64,000 bases of DNA from Cellulosimicrobium sp. Marseille-Q4280 (GCF_943181405.1 NZ_CALPBY010000005.1:186001-250000), one strand, 5' to 3'. Positions 37,182 through 46,200 are shown, counted from the first letter of the stretch. Notes: generated from the letters alone by a model not told the origin. Translations and numbers: made by a program.

Positions 37182-38189
37182 TCAGAGGAGGATCGGGCTG
37201 AGGACCCAGTACATGACCGCGGCCACGAGGGCGGCCATGGGGATGGTGAGGACCCACGCCACGCCGATGTTCTTCGCGACGCCCCAGCGGACAGCCGAGA
37301 GCCGCTTCGTCGCGCCGACGCCCATGATCGCCGACGTGATCGTGTGCGTCGTCGAGACCGGCGCGTGGAAGATGAACGCGTTGGCGTAGAGCACGAGCGA
37401 CGCCACGGACTCCGCCACGAAGCCGCGTGCCGGGTCGAGCTCGATGATCTTGCGGCCCAGCGTGCGCATGATGCGCCACCCGCCCGCGTAGGTGCCGAGC
37501 GAGATCGCCGTCGCGGCGGACAGCTTGACCCACAGCGGGATGGTGTTGTCGTCCTGGAACCCGCCCGCGACGAGCGCGAGCACGATGACGCCCATCGTCT
37601 TCTGCGCGTCCTGCAGGCCGTGACCGAGGGCCATCGCCGCGGCGGAGGCGGTCTGCGCGATGCGGAAGCGGCGGAACGCCTTCGCGGGCGCCGCGTTCCG
37701 GAAGATCCACAGCACGCCCACCATGAGCGCGAACGCCAGGCCGAAGCCGATGAGCGGCGAGAAGATCATGGGCAGCACGACCTTGTCGAGGATCGCGTCC
37801 CAGTGCACGGTGATGCCCGACGCGATCCCGACGCCCGCGAGCCCGCCGATGATGGCGTGCGTCGACGACGACGGCAGCCCGAGCCACCAGGTGATGAGGT
37901 TCCACGTGATCGCGCCGACGAGCCCGCACAGCACGATCACGAGGCCCTGGTGGGGCGGGACGTCGTTCACCGCCACGATGTCCTCGGCGATGGTCTGCGC
38001 CACGGCCGTGCCGAGCAGCGCGCCGATGAGGTTGAAGACCGCCGCCATGATCAGCGCGGCCCGCGGGGTCAGGGCCCGCGTGGAGACCGACGTCGCGATC
38101 GCGTTCGCCGCGTCGTGGAACCCGTTGGTGTAGTCGAACGCCAGCGCGAACGCGACGACCACGACGACGAGGACGACCTCGCTACCCAC
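37182..38189 (-). CDS. pit: PiT-family inorganic phosphate transporter
   Basis: This 335-residue membrane protein has the PHO4 signature in both halves: FDYTNGFHDAANAIATSVSTRAL near the N-terminus and VSTTHTITSAIMGVGATKR near the C-terminus, with GLPSSSTHAIIGGLAG in the first half. It has about eight to ten membrane helices. It imports metal-phosphate with protons. GTG 38189 lies 5 bp after the DUF47 stop, so the two are cotranscribed. A clear PHO-box-like repeat lies upstream of the operon. Confidence 0.94.
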   Translation of the reverse strand: MGSEVVLVVVVVAFALAFDYTNGFHDAANAIATSVSTRALTPRAALIMAAVFNLIGALLGTAVAQTIAEDIVAVNDVPPHQGLVIVLCGLVGAITWNLITWWLGLPSSSTHAIIGGLAGVGIASGITVHWDAILDKVVLPMIFSPLIGFGLAFALMVGVLWIFRNAAPAKAFRRFRIAQTASAAAMALGHGLQDAQKTMGVIVLALVAGGFQDDNTIPLWVKLSAATAISLGTYAGGWRIMRTLGRKIIELDPARGFVAESVASLVLYANAFIFHAPVSTTHTITSAIMGVGATKRLSAVRWGVAKNIGVAWVLTIPMAALVAAVMYWVLSPILL

Positions 38190-38194
38190 CGTTC

Positions 38195-38815
38195 TCAGGA
38201 CTCCTTGAGCGCGATGGTCTCGACCGTGTTCGCGACCTTCTCGAACGCGTCCGCGGCCTCCTCGAGGATCTCGACGATCTCCTTGAGCTTCATGAGGAGG
38301 ATCGGGTCCGCCACGTCGTCGAACAGCTCGGCGAGCAGCTTGCGGTGCAGCTTGTCGGCCTGGTTCTCCAGGCGGTTGACCTCGACCCAGTACTCGGCGA
38401 GGTCGCTCATCGACCGCAGGCGCGGCATCGCCTCCGCCGTGAGCTCCGATGCGCGCTGCAGCACCTGCACCTGCTCGGACACCCGCGCCGGCAGAGCCTC
38501 GACCTTGTACAGGACGATGAGGTCGGCGGCCTCCTCCATGTAGTCCATGCAGTCGTCGAGTGCGGACGCCAGCGCGTAGATGTCGTCCCGGTCGAACGGG
38601 GTGACGAACGTCTGGTTGAGGCGACGCATGATCGAGTGGGTCGCGTCGTCCGCGAGGTGCTCGGTCTCGCTGAGCTGCTTCGCCAGGACCTTGCGGGTCG
38701 GCCGGTCGGCGCCGAGCAGCTCGGCGAGGAGCGTGGAACCGGTGACGAGGTGCTGCGCCAGTGCGGCGAGGAGATCGAAGAACGAGGTGTCGCGCGGTGT
38801 CAGGCGCAGGCGCAC
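38195..38815 (-). CDS. DUF47 family PhoU-like Pit accessory protein
   Basis: The 206-residue all-helical protein belongs to the DUF47/PhoU-like family, with the conserved TFVTPFDRDDIYALASALDD, DYMEEAADLIVLYKV and KLKEIVEILEEAADAFEKVA segments. These proteins accompany and modulate PiT transporters. GTG 38815 is the predicted start; pit follows 5 bp downstream. The PHO box lies about 125 bp upstream of the start. Confidence 0.93.
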   Translation of the reverse strand: MRLRLTPRDTSFFDLLAALAQHLVTGSTLLAELLGADRPTRKVLAKQLSETEHLADDATHSIMRRLNQTFVTPFDRDDIYALASALDDCMDYMEEAADLIVLYKVEALPARVSEQVQVLQRASELTAEAMPRLRSMSDLAEYWVEVNRLENQADKLHRKLLAELFDDVADPILLMKLKEIVEILEEAADAFEKVANTVETIALKES

Positions 38816-39329
38816 GGGAGGCTCCGGAGGTGGGGCGGGGTCGGGTTCGGCGCGGTGTCGGAACGCTCTCGTCGTCCGTGTCGTCGAGAGCGCTGTCGGT
38901 ACTGCGGCGATGAGTCTCGAGGGGTGCTGCAGGTGTGGTACGGGTGAACACGGGTCGAACTCTCGTCAAATGTAGCCGACCGCGAGCCGTGCTCCCGCAC
39001 TGGTCCCTGTGCGTCCGCCACGAGGTGCCGCACGGCCTGCCCACGCCGGGGCGGAGGTCCCGCACGGATTCCGTCGGGAAAGGGACGCCGACGCCGCCCG
39101 CCTCGTCGCGGGCCGCGCGGCCACGGAGCGACGCCGGACCGGGAGCGCCTCTCGGCGCGTGGCCGCTCGTAGCGGCTGAGTGTGGAGCCCGGGGCTACCG
39201 CGGCCCGGCGTCGTCGTCCATCGTACGTGCCGGTGCCCGGCACGGGAACCCGGACGGGTGCGTGTTCGCGCACCGCGAGACTCCCCCGGCCGGCGTGCGA
39301 GCCGGCCACGGACGTGCGGGGGCGAGCGG
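38816..39329. other. Non-coding gap between DUF47 and the next gene (514 bp)
   Basis: No convincing gene on either strand. It contains the PHO-box-like repeat (38939-38960), the only A/T-rich patch nearby (TCAAATGTAG at about 38965) as a likely promoter for the DUF47-pit operon, and a small GTGCCGG/CCGGCAC hairpin at about 39228-39244. Confidence 0.6.
38939..38960 (-). promoter_or_regulatory. PHO box upstream of DUF47-pit
   Basis: On the minus strand GTTCGACCCGT is followed directly by GTTCACCCGTA: two 11-bp direct repeats matching the GTTCACC-type PhoP-binding unit of actinobacteria. The position and orientation suit phosphate-starvation activation of the transporter operon. Confidence 0.6.
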
Positions 39330-40046
39330 TCAGTCCAGCCGGTCCGCGCGCCACAGCGTCGCTGCGTGCTCCAGCTCCTCGGCGGTCCGCTGGAGCGACG
39401 ACGCACCGCGGGTCGTGCGCAGCGCGCCGTCCGGGTCGACCACCTCGCGGGCGTCGGCGTCGAAGGCCGCCCCGGTCGCGAGGATGCGGCAGAACGAGGC
39501 CGCGCGCTCCAGCGCGACGGCGAGGTCTCCGGCGAAGACCCCCGAGAGCACCGCGTCGGCGAGCTCGAGCAGGTCCTGCGGCTCGGGCGGGCGGGGGACG
39601 CCGGCGATCGCCTCGTGCACCGGGGCGACGTCGACGCCCAGCCGGTAGCGCAGCGTCACGGTCTGCGGGTCGCGCCGCACCCACTCGCGCAGCACGTAGA
39701 GCCGCCACAGCGCGCCCGGCAGGGAGTTGGGCGGCGCGTCCGCCCACAGCGCCGCGACGACGTCGAGCCCCTCGGTCTCGACGAGGTGGACGAGCCTGCC
39801 GACGACCTCGGGGTCCTCCGCGTCGCGGGCCTGGTGGACGATGGCGTGCGCCGTGGTGTGCGCGACCTCCTCGCGCAGCGCGGGGTCGAGCTCGCCGGGG
39901 AGCTCGTCGGCGTCGCGCGGGTCGAGCATCGCGGGGCGCCGCGGTCGCACGGTGCGGTCCGGGCGGCCGGGGTCGGGGACGCCCTCCGGCACGGCGGGGG
40001 ACGGCTCACGAGGACGCTCGGGCGGGAGGTCTGGGACGTCGGGCAC
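39330..40046 (-). CDS. Hypothetical protein, mostly helical
   Basis: I do not recognise this 238-residue protein. It has a Pro-rich N-terminus (about residues 1-40), then a helical region with LREEVAHTTAHAIVHQARDAEDPEVVGRLVHL shortened here to its start, WADAPPNSLPGALWRLYVLREWVRRDP and a C-terminal LERAASFCRILATGAAFDADAREVV. No signal peptide, membrane segment or catalytic motif is evident. The start is uncertain: GTG 40046 is used, GTG 40079 is possible. It is divergent from the sugar porter with a 159-bp gap. Confidence 0.7.
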   Translation of the reverse strand: MPDVPDLPPERPREPSPAVPEGVPDPGRPDRTVRPRRPAMLDPRDADELPGELDPALREEVAHTTAHAIVHQARDAEDPEVVGRLVHLVETEGLDVVAALWADAPPNSLPGALWRLYVLREWVRRDPQTVTLRYRLGVDVAPVHEAIAGVPRPPEPQDLLELADAVLSGVFAGDLAVALERAASFCRILATGAAFDADAREVVDPDGALRTTRGASSLQRTAEELEHAATLWRADRLD

Positions 40047-40205
40047 CGACCCAGTCTGCACCGGACCGCCGTCGGTCACGTGCCCGCGACGGGTGTCGCG
40101 GAGACCACTGCGAGGGCGTGCCACTTCGGCGCGCCGGGTCGGACAGGCCGCCCTACAGTGACGAAAGGGTCCGCGGCAGGGCCCGTGAGCGACCGGAGGG
40201 AACCC

Positions 40206-41654
40206 ATGTCCAGCGACGCCGCAGGTCACCAGACCGTCACCGCGAAGAGCGCGCACCGCAAGGCCATCGGTCTTGCGTTCGCCGCCGCCGTCGGTGGCTT
40301 CCTCTTCGGGTTCGACAGCTCGGTCATCAACGGCGCGGTCGCCGCGATCGAGGGGCAGTTCGACCTCGACGCGGCCGTCACCGGCCTCGTGGTCGCGATC
40401 GCGCTCCTCGGGTGCGCGCTCGGCGCGTGGTCCGGCGGCAAGCTCGCCGACCGGTGGGGGCGCACGCGCGTCATGGTGTTCGGCGCGATCCTGTTCTTCG
40501 CCTCGTCGATCCTCTCCGCGATCGCGTGGTCGGCGCTCGACCTGGCGCTCTGGCGGTTCATGGCCGGCGTGGGGATCGGCATCGCGTCGGTCATCGCCCC
40601 CGCGTACATCGCCGAGATCGCCCCGGCGAAGCTGCGCGGCCGCCTGGGCTCGCTCCAGCAGCTCGCGATCACGGTCGGCATCTTCGCGGCGCTGCTGTCC
40701 GACCAGCTCCTCGCGGAGACGGCCGGCGGAGCCGCCAACGAGCTGTGGCTGGGCTGGGAGGCCTGGCGGTGGATGTTCCTCGTGTGCGTGATCCCCGCCG
40801 CGGTCTACGGGATCCTGGCAATGCGCATCCCCGAGTCGCCCCGCTACCTCGTCGCCAAGGGCCGCGACGCGGAGGCGAGGGACGTGCTCGCGTCGGTGCT
40901 CGGACCGGACGAGGACGTGGACGACCGCATCGCGCAGATCCACCGCTCGATCGCCGTGGACGAGAAGAACGCCCAGGAGGGCTCGCTCAAGGGCTCGAGC
41001 TTCGGGCTCAAGCCGATCGTCTGGGTCGGCATCCTGCTGTCGGTGTTCCAGCAGTTCGTCGGGATCAACGTGATCTTCTACTACTCGACGACCCTGTGGC
41101 AGGCCGTCGGGTTCGACGAGAGCCAGTCGTTCCTCGTCTCGACCATCACGTCGGTGACGAACGTCGCCGTGACGTTCATCGCGATCGCTCTCGTGGACAA
41201 GGTCGGTCGCCGCCCCATCCTGCTGATCGGCTCGGCCGGCATGACGCTCTCGCTCGGCATCATGGCCCTCGCCTTCACGCAGGCGAGCGGGAGCGGCGAC
41301 AACATCACGCTGCCCGACCCGTGGGCTCCGATCGCCCTCGTCGCCGCGAACGCGTTCGTCGTCTTCTTCGGTGCGTCCTGGGGGCCCCTGGTCTGGGTCC
41401 TGCTCGGCGAGATGTTCCCGAACCGGATCCGCGCCGCCGCGCTGGGGGTCGCGGCGATGGCGCAGTGGCTCGCGAACTTCGCGATCACCCTGTCGTTCCC
41501 CCCGATGCTCGACGCGTTCGGCGCGACCATCCCGTACCTCATGTACGCGATCTTCGCGGCGCTGTCGTTCGTCTTCGTGCTCTCGAAGGTCCCGGAGACC
41601 AAGGGCATGGAGCTCGAGGACATGGGCAACGAGGCGGCTGCCCGACACGGCTGA
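40206..41654 (+). CDS. Sugar porter (SP) family MFS transporter
   Basis: This 482-residue transporter has the SP-family hallmarks: GFDSSVINGAV in TM1, GGKLADRWGRTRVM, IPESPRYLVAKG, QQFVGINVIFYYSTTLW, DKVGRRPILLIGS and the final PETKGMELEDM. It imports a hexose or polyol, probably with protons. ATG 40206 follows GGAGGG, and a -10-like TACAGT lies at 40154-40159. No sugar-enzyme gene is adjacent, so the substrate is open. Confidence 0.94.
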   Translation: MSSDAAGHQTVTAKSAHRKAIGLAFAAAVGGFLFGFDSSVINGAVAAIEGQFDLDAAVTGLVVAIALLGCALGAWSGGKLADRWGRTRVMVFGAILFFASSILSAIAWSALDLALWRFMAGVGIGIASVIAPAYIAEIAPAKLRGRLGSLQQLAITVGIFAALLSDQLLAETAGGAANELWLGWEAWRWMFLVCVIPAAVYGILAMRIPESPRYLVAKGRDAEARDVLASVLGPDEDVDDRIAQIHRSIAVDEKNAQEGSLKGSSFGLKPIVWVGILLSVFQQFVGINVIFYYSTTLWQAVGFDESQSFLVSTITSVTNVAVTFIAIALVDKVGRRPILLIGSAGMTLSLGIMALAFTQASGSGDNITLPDPWAPIALVAANAFVVFFGASWGPLVWVLLGEMFPNRIRAAALGVAAMAQWLANFAITLSFPPMLDAFGATIPYLMYAIFAALSFVFVLSKVPETKGMELEDMGNEAAARHG

Positions 41655-41753
41655 CCCGTTCGGACCACCCCGACGAGCCCGGGGTCGCGCGGCACCCTGT
41701 GCCCCGCGGCCCCGGGCTCGCCGCGTCCGGGAGTCGCCCACGACGACTGATGG

Positions 41754-41794
41754 TTGCTGCAAGCAACTGCATCCCGTATGCTTGCCTGCAGCAA
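41754..41794 (+). promoter_or_regulatory. MarR-type promoter/operator: two palindromes holding -35 and -10
   Basis: TTGCTGCAAGCAA (41754-41766) and TTGCCTGCAGCAA (41782-41794) are two palindromes 28 bp apart. TTGCTG can serve as -35 and TATGCT (41777-41782) as -10 with a 17-bp spacer, so a bound regulator would cover both boxes. AAGGAG and GTG 41808 follow. Confidence 0.68.
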
Positions 41795-41807
41795 CCAAGG
41801 AGTCACC

Positions 41808-44072
41808 GTGCCCGTCACCACCCTCGCGCCCGACGGCGCAGCCACCACCTCCCCCGACCGCACCCCGACCTCGGGGCTCGTCCGCGCGCTCGACGACCTC
41901 GCGCGCGTGCAGCGGGAGAGCGCGGTGCGCATCGCGCGGGACCTCGACATCCCGCGCGCGTCGCTCGGCGTCCTGCGCATGCTCGACCGCTGCGGTCCCG
42001 TCCAGCTCGGCGACGTCGCGGCCAGGCTCCGCGTCGACCTGTCCGTCGCGAGCCGGCAGGTCAGCCACCTCGTCGACGGCGGCCTCGTCCTGCGCTCGGT
42101 CGACGACGACGACCGGCGCGCACGGACCGTCGCGCTCACCGACGCCGGGCACGACGTCGTCCGACGCTCGTTCGCCCTGATCGACGTGATGAGCGCCGAG
42201 ACCTTCGCCGACTGGTCGACCGACGAGATCGTCGCCGCGACCGAGCAGATCGACCGCGGGACCGGGGCGGTCGCGCGGCCCACGCCGCCTCCGGCCACGC
42301 CACGCCACCCCCGACCTCCCCGCACCGCCAGCACCCCCGAGGAGCACCCCCGCATGACCAGTGCCACCACCCCCGCCGAGGCGCCACCCGCGTCCGCCGG
42401 GCAGACCACGATGACCCGCCGCGAGGTCATGGAGTCCCTCTCCGGGATCCTCCTCGGCATGTTCGTCGCGATCCTCGCCAGCTCCATCGTGTCGAGCTCG
42501 CTGCCCAAGATCGTCAGCGACCTGGACGGGTCGCAGTCCTCCTACACCTGGGTCGTCACGTCGACCCTCCTCGCGATGTGCATCTCGACCCCCATCTGGG
42601 GCAAGCTCGCCGACCTCACGAACCGCAAGGTCCTCATCCAGGTCGCCCTGGTGGTCGCGGTCGTGTCCTCGGCGCTGGCCGGGCTGTCGCAGAACGTCGA
42701 GACCCTCATCGCGCTCCGCGCCTTCCAGGGCATCGGCGCCGGCGGCCTCATGGCGCTCGCGACCGTGCTCATCACCGACATCATCTCCCCGCGCGAGCGC
42801 GGCAAGTTCATGGGCCTCATGGGCGGCATCATGGCCGTCAGCCAGATCGGCGGCCCGCTGCTCGGGGGCGTGCTCACCGACACCGTGAGCTGGCGCCTGA
42901 ACTTCTTCGTCGGCCTGCCGTTCGCGATCGCCGCGATCGTCGTGCTCCAGCGCACGCTGCACCTGCCGGCGATGGCGCGCAGGGTCGTGCGCATCGACTA
43001 CTGGGGCGCCGTCCTCATCAGCGTCGGCGTCGCCACGCTCCTGCTCTGGGTCACGTTCGCGGGCCAGAACTTCGAGTGGCTCTCGTGGCAGACCTTCGTC
43101 ATGGTCGGCGGTGCCCTGGCCGCGCTCGTCGGCGCCGTGCTCGTCGAGCGCGTCACCCCCGAGCCGATCATCCCGCTGCACCTGTTCAAGAACCGCACGT
43201 TCGTCCTCGCGGTCGTGGCGTCGGTCGCGGTCGGTGTCGCGATGTTCGGCACGGCCGTCTTCCTCAGCCAGTACATGCAGGTCGCGCGCGGCAAGACGCC
43301 GACCGAGTCGGGCCTCCTGACCATCCCCATGATCATCGGCACGTTCGTGGCGTCGACGCTGTTCGGCCAGCTCATCACCCGGACCGGCCGGTACAAGACG
43401 ATCATGGTCTCCGGTGCCGCGCTGCTCACCGTGTCCCTGCTCGCGCTGTCGACGATCGACTACCACACGAGCTTCGTCCTGGTGAGCCTCTACCTGTTCA
43501 TGCTCGGCACCTCGATGGGCATGCTCATGCAGAACCTGGTCCTGGCGGTCCAGAACACGCTCGCCGTCGAGGAGATGGGTGCCGGGTCGTCCACCGTGGC
43601 GTTCTTCCGGACGCTCGGTGGTGCGATCGGCGTGTCCGTGCTCGGTGCGGTGCTCGCGAGCACGGTGACGTCGTCGATCCGGTCCGGCCTCACCGCGATG
43701 GGCGTCCCGGCCGACTCGATGGGCGGCAGCAGCGCGGTGCCCGACGTCGCGACCCTGCCCGCGCCGCTCCGGGACCTCGTCGAGAAGTCGTACGGCGACG
43801 GGATCGCCGAGATCTTCCTCGTCGCGGTGCCGCTCGCGCTCGTCGCGCTGATCGCGGTGGCCTTCCTCAAGGAGGTGCCGCTCGGCACCAAGACGGGCCT
43901 GCAGGAGCGGCTCGAGCGCGAGGCGGCTGCGTCGGCGGACGCCGACGACGCGCCCGTGGACTCCACGCCTGGACGGGTCACCCTCGTCGAGGAGGCCGAG
44001 TCGACGCTCGTCGACGCGTGGGCGCCCGGTGGCGTCGTCGACGACGAGGCCACGGCTCGGCCGTCGCGCTGA
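41808..44072 (+). CDS. MarR regulator domain in frame with a DHA2-type MFS multidrug efflux pump
   Basis: One open frame of 754 residues joins a MarR winged-helix domain (about residues 25-165; VQLGDVAARLRVDLSVASRQ and DDDDRRARTVALTDAG) to a 14-helix MFS pump (from Met183; motif A GKLADLTNRKVLIQ, motif C-like GIMAVSQIGGPLLGG). The 36-residue linker is Pro/Arg/Thr-rich and has no stop codon. ATG 42354 has GAGGAG 9 bases upstream, so the pump could also start separately. Normally such genes are separate and the regulator represses the pump. Either the stop was lost, giving a membrane-tethered regulator, or two products are made. Confidence 0.82.
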   Translation: MPVTTLAPDGAATTSPDRTPTSGLVRALDDLARVQRESAVRIARDLDIPRASLGVLRMLDRCGPVQLGDVAARLRVDLSVASRQVSHLVDGGLVLRSVDDDDRRARTVALTDAGHDVVRRSFALIDVMSAETFADWSTDEIVAATEQIDRGTGAVARPTPPPATPRHPRPPRTASTPEEHPRMTSATTPAEAPPASAGQTTMTRREVMESLSGILLGMFVAILASSIVSSSLPKIVSDLDGSQSSYTWVVTSTLLAMCISTPIWGKLADLTNRKVLIQVALVVAVVSSALAGLSQNVETLIALRAFQGIGAGGLMALATVLITDIISPRERGKFMGLMGGIMAVSQIGGPLLGGVLTDTVSWRLNFFVGLPFAIAAIVVLQRTLHLPAMARRVVRIDYWGAVLISVGVATLLLWVTFAGQNFEWLSWQTFVMVGGALAALVGAVLVERVTPEPIIPLHLFKNRTFVLAVVASVAVGVAMFGTAVFLSQYMQVARGKTPTESGLLTIPMIIGTFVASTLFGQLITRTGRYKTIMVSGAALLTVSLLALSTIDYHTSFVLVSLYLFMLGTSMGMLMQNLVLAVQNTLAVEEMGAGSSTVAFFRTLGGAIGVSVLGAVLASTVTSSIRSGLTAMGVPADSMGGSSAVPDVATLPAPLRDLVEKSYGDGIAEIFLVAVPLALVALIAVAFLKEVPLGTKTGLQERLEREAAASADADDAPVDSTPGRVTLVEEAESTLVDAWAPGGVVDDEATARPSR

Positions 44073-44082
44073 CCCCAGGCCC

Positions 44083-44140
44083 CGAGTGCGTGAGACATGC
44101 GGTCCCGAGACGATTCGGGGCCGCATTTCTCATGCACTCG
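44083..44140. terminator. Long hairpin after the efflux gene (26-bp arms)
   Basis: 44083-44108 and 44115-44140 are inverted repeats matching at 23 of 26 positions around a 6-base loop, starting 10 bp after the stop. The right arm includes ATTTCT, giving a weak T-rich element. Confidence 0.72.
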
Positions 44141-44221
44141 ACGTGCTGGTCAGGTGTCCAGCAGGGTGAGGTTTGCCGAACGATCGTGACCTTTCCTCCC
44201 CCTTGCCGCCATGATGGGCCT

Positions 44222-44713
44222 GTGTCCGCCGAAACGCCTGCCCCGAGCGCCACCCCGACGACCGAGCCCGACGTCGCGTACGTCGACCTCGAGCGCGAGC
44301 TGCGCATCCTGCTGCGCCGCGCCGGGGCGGCGGCCGCCGCCATGGCGCGCCGGATCCACCCCGGTCTGGAGGCGAGCGCCTACCCGATCCTGGCGCACAT
44401 CGCGGACCGCCCGGGCGTCCGGGGCTCCGACCTCGCGGCGCACTTCGGCGTCGGGCGGGCGACCATCTCCCGCCAGCTCAGCCGCATGCACTCGCTCGGG
44501 CTCGTCGCGCGCGAGGTCGACCCCGACGACTCGCGCGGCCAGCTCATCACGCTCACCCCCGACGGCGCGGCACGTCTCCAGGCCGCCCACCGTGGCCGGG
44601 TCCAGTCCATCACCGAGGCGCTCGCCGGGTGGGAGCGCGACGACGTCGCGAGGCTCGCGGGGCTCCTGCACCGCTACTCCGAGGACGTCGTGCGCTGGAA
44701 CGCCACGCGGTGA
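44222..44713 (+). CDS. MarR-family transcriptional regulator
   Basis: The 163-residue regulator has the MarR winged helix (VRGSDLAAHFGVGRATISRQLSRM is the recognition segment, quoted in part: FGVGRATISRQ) and the wing DPDDSRGQLITLTPDG. Dimerisation helices lie at both ends. GTG 44222 is the first start before the conserved region. The stop overlaps the DUF2809 start (GTGA), suggesting that it controls that gene. Its ligand is unknown. Confidence 0.88.
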   Translation: MSAETPAPSATPTTEPDVAYVDLERELRILLRRAGAAAAAMARRIHPGLEASAYPILAHIADRPGVRGSDLAAHFGVGRATISRQLSRMHSLGLVAREVDPDDSRGQLITLTPDGAARLQAAHRGRVQSITEALAGWERDDVARLAGLLHRYSEDVVRWNATR

Positions 44714-45147
44714 CGCCGGTGCGGCGGCGCCTCGCCCTCGTGGCGGCGCTCGCCGCCGTGGTGCTCGCGGGCCTCGTCGTGGCGACCCGCGTGCCGGACC
44801 CGTGGGGCGACGTCGGCGGTGACGTGCTGTACGCGGTGGCGACCTACCTGCTCGTGGCGCTCGTCCTCGTGCGCACCCGCCCCGTCGCGGTCGGCGCGCT
44901 CGCACTCGCGTGGTGCGGGGCGGTCGAGGCACTGCAGGCCACCGGCCTCGCGGCGGCCGTGAACGACGAGGTCCCGCCCGCGGCGTGGCTGCTGGGCAGC
45001 ACGTTCGCGGTGCGGGACCTGGCCTGCTACGCGGTCGGAGTCGCCCTCGCCGTGGGGGGCGACGTCCTGGTCCGGTCGCTCGTCGCGCGCCGCACGGGTC
45101 GGCGCACGACGGCGGGCGTCACGCCGTCGGCTCGAACGTCAGGCTGA
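44710..45147 (+). CDS. DUF2809 membrane protein
   Basis: This 145-residue protein has about four hydrophobic helices and the DUF2809 features: GDVLYAVATYLLVALVL, ALAWCGAVEALQATG and STFAVRDLACYAVGVALA. The function of the family is unknown. GTG 44710 overlaps the MarR stop. Its last 29 bp overlap the convergent msrB gene. Confidence 0.85.
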   Translation: MTPVRRRLALVAALAAVVLAGLVVATRVPDPWGDVGGDVLYAVATYLLVALVLVRTRPVAVGALALAWCGAVEALQATGLAAAVNDEVPPAAWLLGSTFAVRDLACYAVGVALAVGGDVLVRSLVARRTGRRTTAGVTPSARTSG

Positions 45148-45547
45148 CGGAGTTCATGCAGAAGCGGTCGCCCGTCGGGGTCTGCGGCGCGTCGTCGAAG
45201 ACGTGCCCCAGGTGCGAGCCGCACCGGGCGCAGCGCACCTCGGTGCGCACCATCCCGAGGCTGCTGTCGGTGAGCAGCTCGACGCGGTCGCCGGCGAGAG
45301 GGCTGAAGAAGCTCGGCCACCCGCAGTGCGAGTCGAACTTGGTGTCCGAGCGGAAGAGCTCGTTGCCGCACGCGCGACAGCTGTAGACGCCGACGCGCTT
45401 CTCGTCGAGCAGCTCGCCCGTCCAGGCACGCTCCGTGCCCGCGTGGCGCAGGACGGCATACTCCTGCGGCGTGAGCTCCTCGCGCCACTGCTCGTCCGTC
45501 TTCGTCACCTGGTAGGTACCGGTGTTCTCGTGGGTCTTGTCGGTCAT
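45119..45547 (-). CDS. msrB: Peptide-methionine (R)-S-oxide reductase
   Basis: The 142-residue enzyme repairs oxidised methionine. It has the Zn-binding CxxC pairs (YSCRACGNELF and VRCARCGSHLGHVF), CGWPSF, and the catalytic Cys in RFCMNSVSLTF. Length is normal. The 3' end overlaps DUF2809 by 29 bp. Upstream, GGAGG precedes ATG 45547. Confidence 0.96.
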   Translation of the reverse strand: MTDKTHENTGTYQVTKTDEQWREELTPQEYAVLRHAGTERAWTGELLDEKRVGVYSCRACGNELFRSDTKFDSHCGWPSFFSPLAGDRVELLTDSSLGMVRTEVRCARCGSHLGHVFDDAPQTPTGDRFCMNSVSLTFEPTA

Positions 45548-45636
45548 GATCCACCTCCGCCGTTCCCAACCGTCCTGACGCGCCCGGTGTTCCTGGCCCC
45601 GTGGCGCACCGTCCCGTCAGCGGGGAGGATGACCCC

Positions 45637-46137
45637 ATGGCCGAGGTGCCGAACAGACTGCGACGTCACGTCCACGCGCGCGCCGCGCCGGATCTCCTGT
45701 ACGGCGCCGTCGTCACCGGGTCCGTGCTCGCCGTGAACAGCGTCCACACCGTCGACAGCGACCGCGTCGCGATCGCCGCCTCGGTGGTCGCCGTCATCTA
45801 CTGGCTCACCCACGTCTACGTGGACGCGATCGGCGGCCGGTTCTCGGACCCGGACCACTCGTCGGGCCATCGGCTCAACGAGGCGCTGCGGACCAACACC
45901 GGCGTGCTCGTCGGCAGCATCCCCCCGATCGTCGTCTTCGCCGTCGGGCGGGTCGCGGGCCTCGACGCCGAGACCGCGTCCTTCGTCGCCCTGTGGTTCA
46001 CGGTCGTGCTGCTCGCCGCGGCCGGCTGGTACGCCGCGACCCGGGCCGGGGTGCGGGGCTGGCCGCTGGTCGGCGAGACGTGCGTGGCGGCCGGCTTCGG
46101 CCTCGTGGTGATCCTCCTGAAGTACCTCCTGCACTGA
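45637..46137 (+). CDS. Hypothetical four-helix membrane protein
   Basis: This 166-residue protein has about four membrane helices (LLYGAVVTGSVLAVN, IAASVVAVIYWLTHVYVDA, VGSIPPIVVFAVGRVAG, FTVVLLAAAGWYAA) with conserved polar positions in the second (THVYVD) and in the loop RFSDPDHSSGHRLNEAL. I do not know its function. ATG 45637 is preferred to an upstream GTG 45601 because GGGGAGG lies just before it. Confidence 0.72.
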   Translation: MAEVPNRLRRHVHARAAPDLLYGAVVTGSVLAVNSVHTVDSDRVAIAASVVAVIYWLTHVYVDAIGGRFSDPDHSSGHRLNEALRTNTGVLVGSIPPIVVFAVGRVAGLDAETASFVALWFTVVLLAAAGWYAATRAGVRGWPLVGETCVAAGFGLVVILLKYLLH

Positions 46138-46200
46138 ACCGCTGCCTGAGCCCCGGTCCGCGCGCCCCGGCGGAGACCCGGGTCGCACTCGTCGGCAGCA

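Noticed and set aside
39330-44126. 1598-residue minus-strand frame opposite the sugar porter and efflux genes
   Set aside because: Acidic, Arg-rich low-complexity translation opposite clear membrane proteins; only its last part (39330-40046) is accepted as a gene.
39182-44713. 1843-residue plus-strand frame spanning several genes
   Set aside because: It is out of frame with the sugar porter and the MarR-MFS gene; only its last 163 codons (the MarR gene at 44222) look real.
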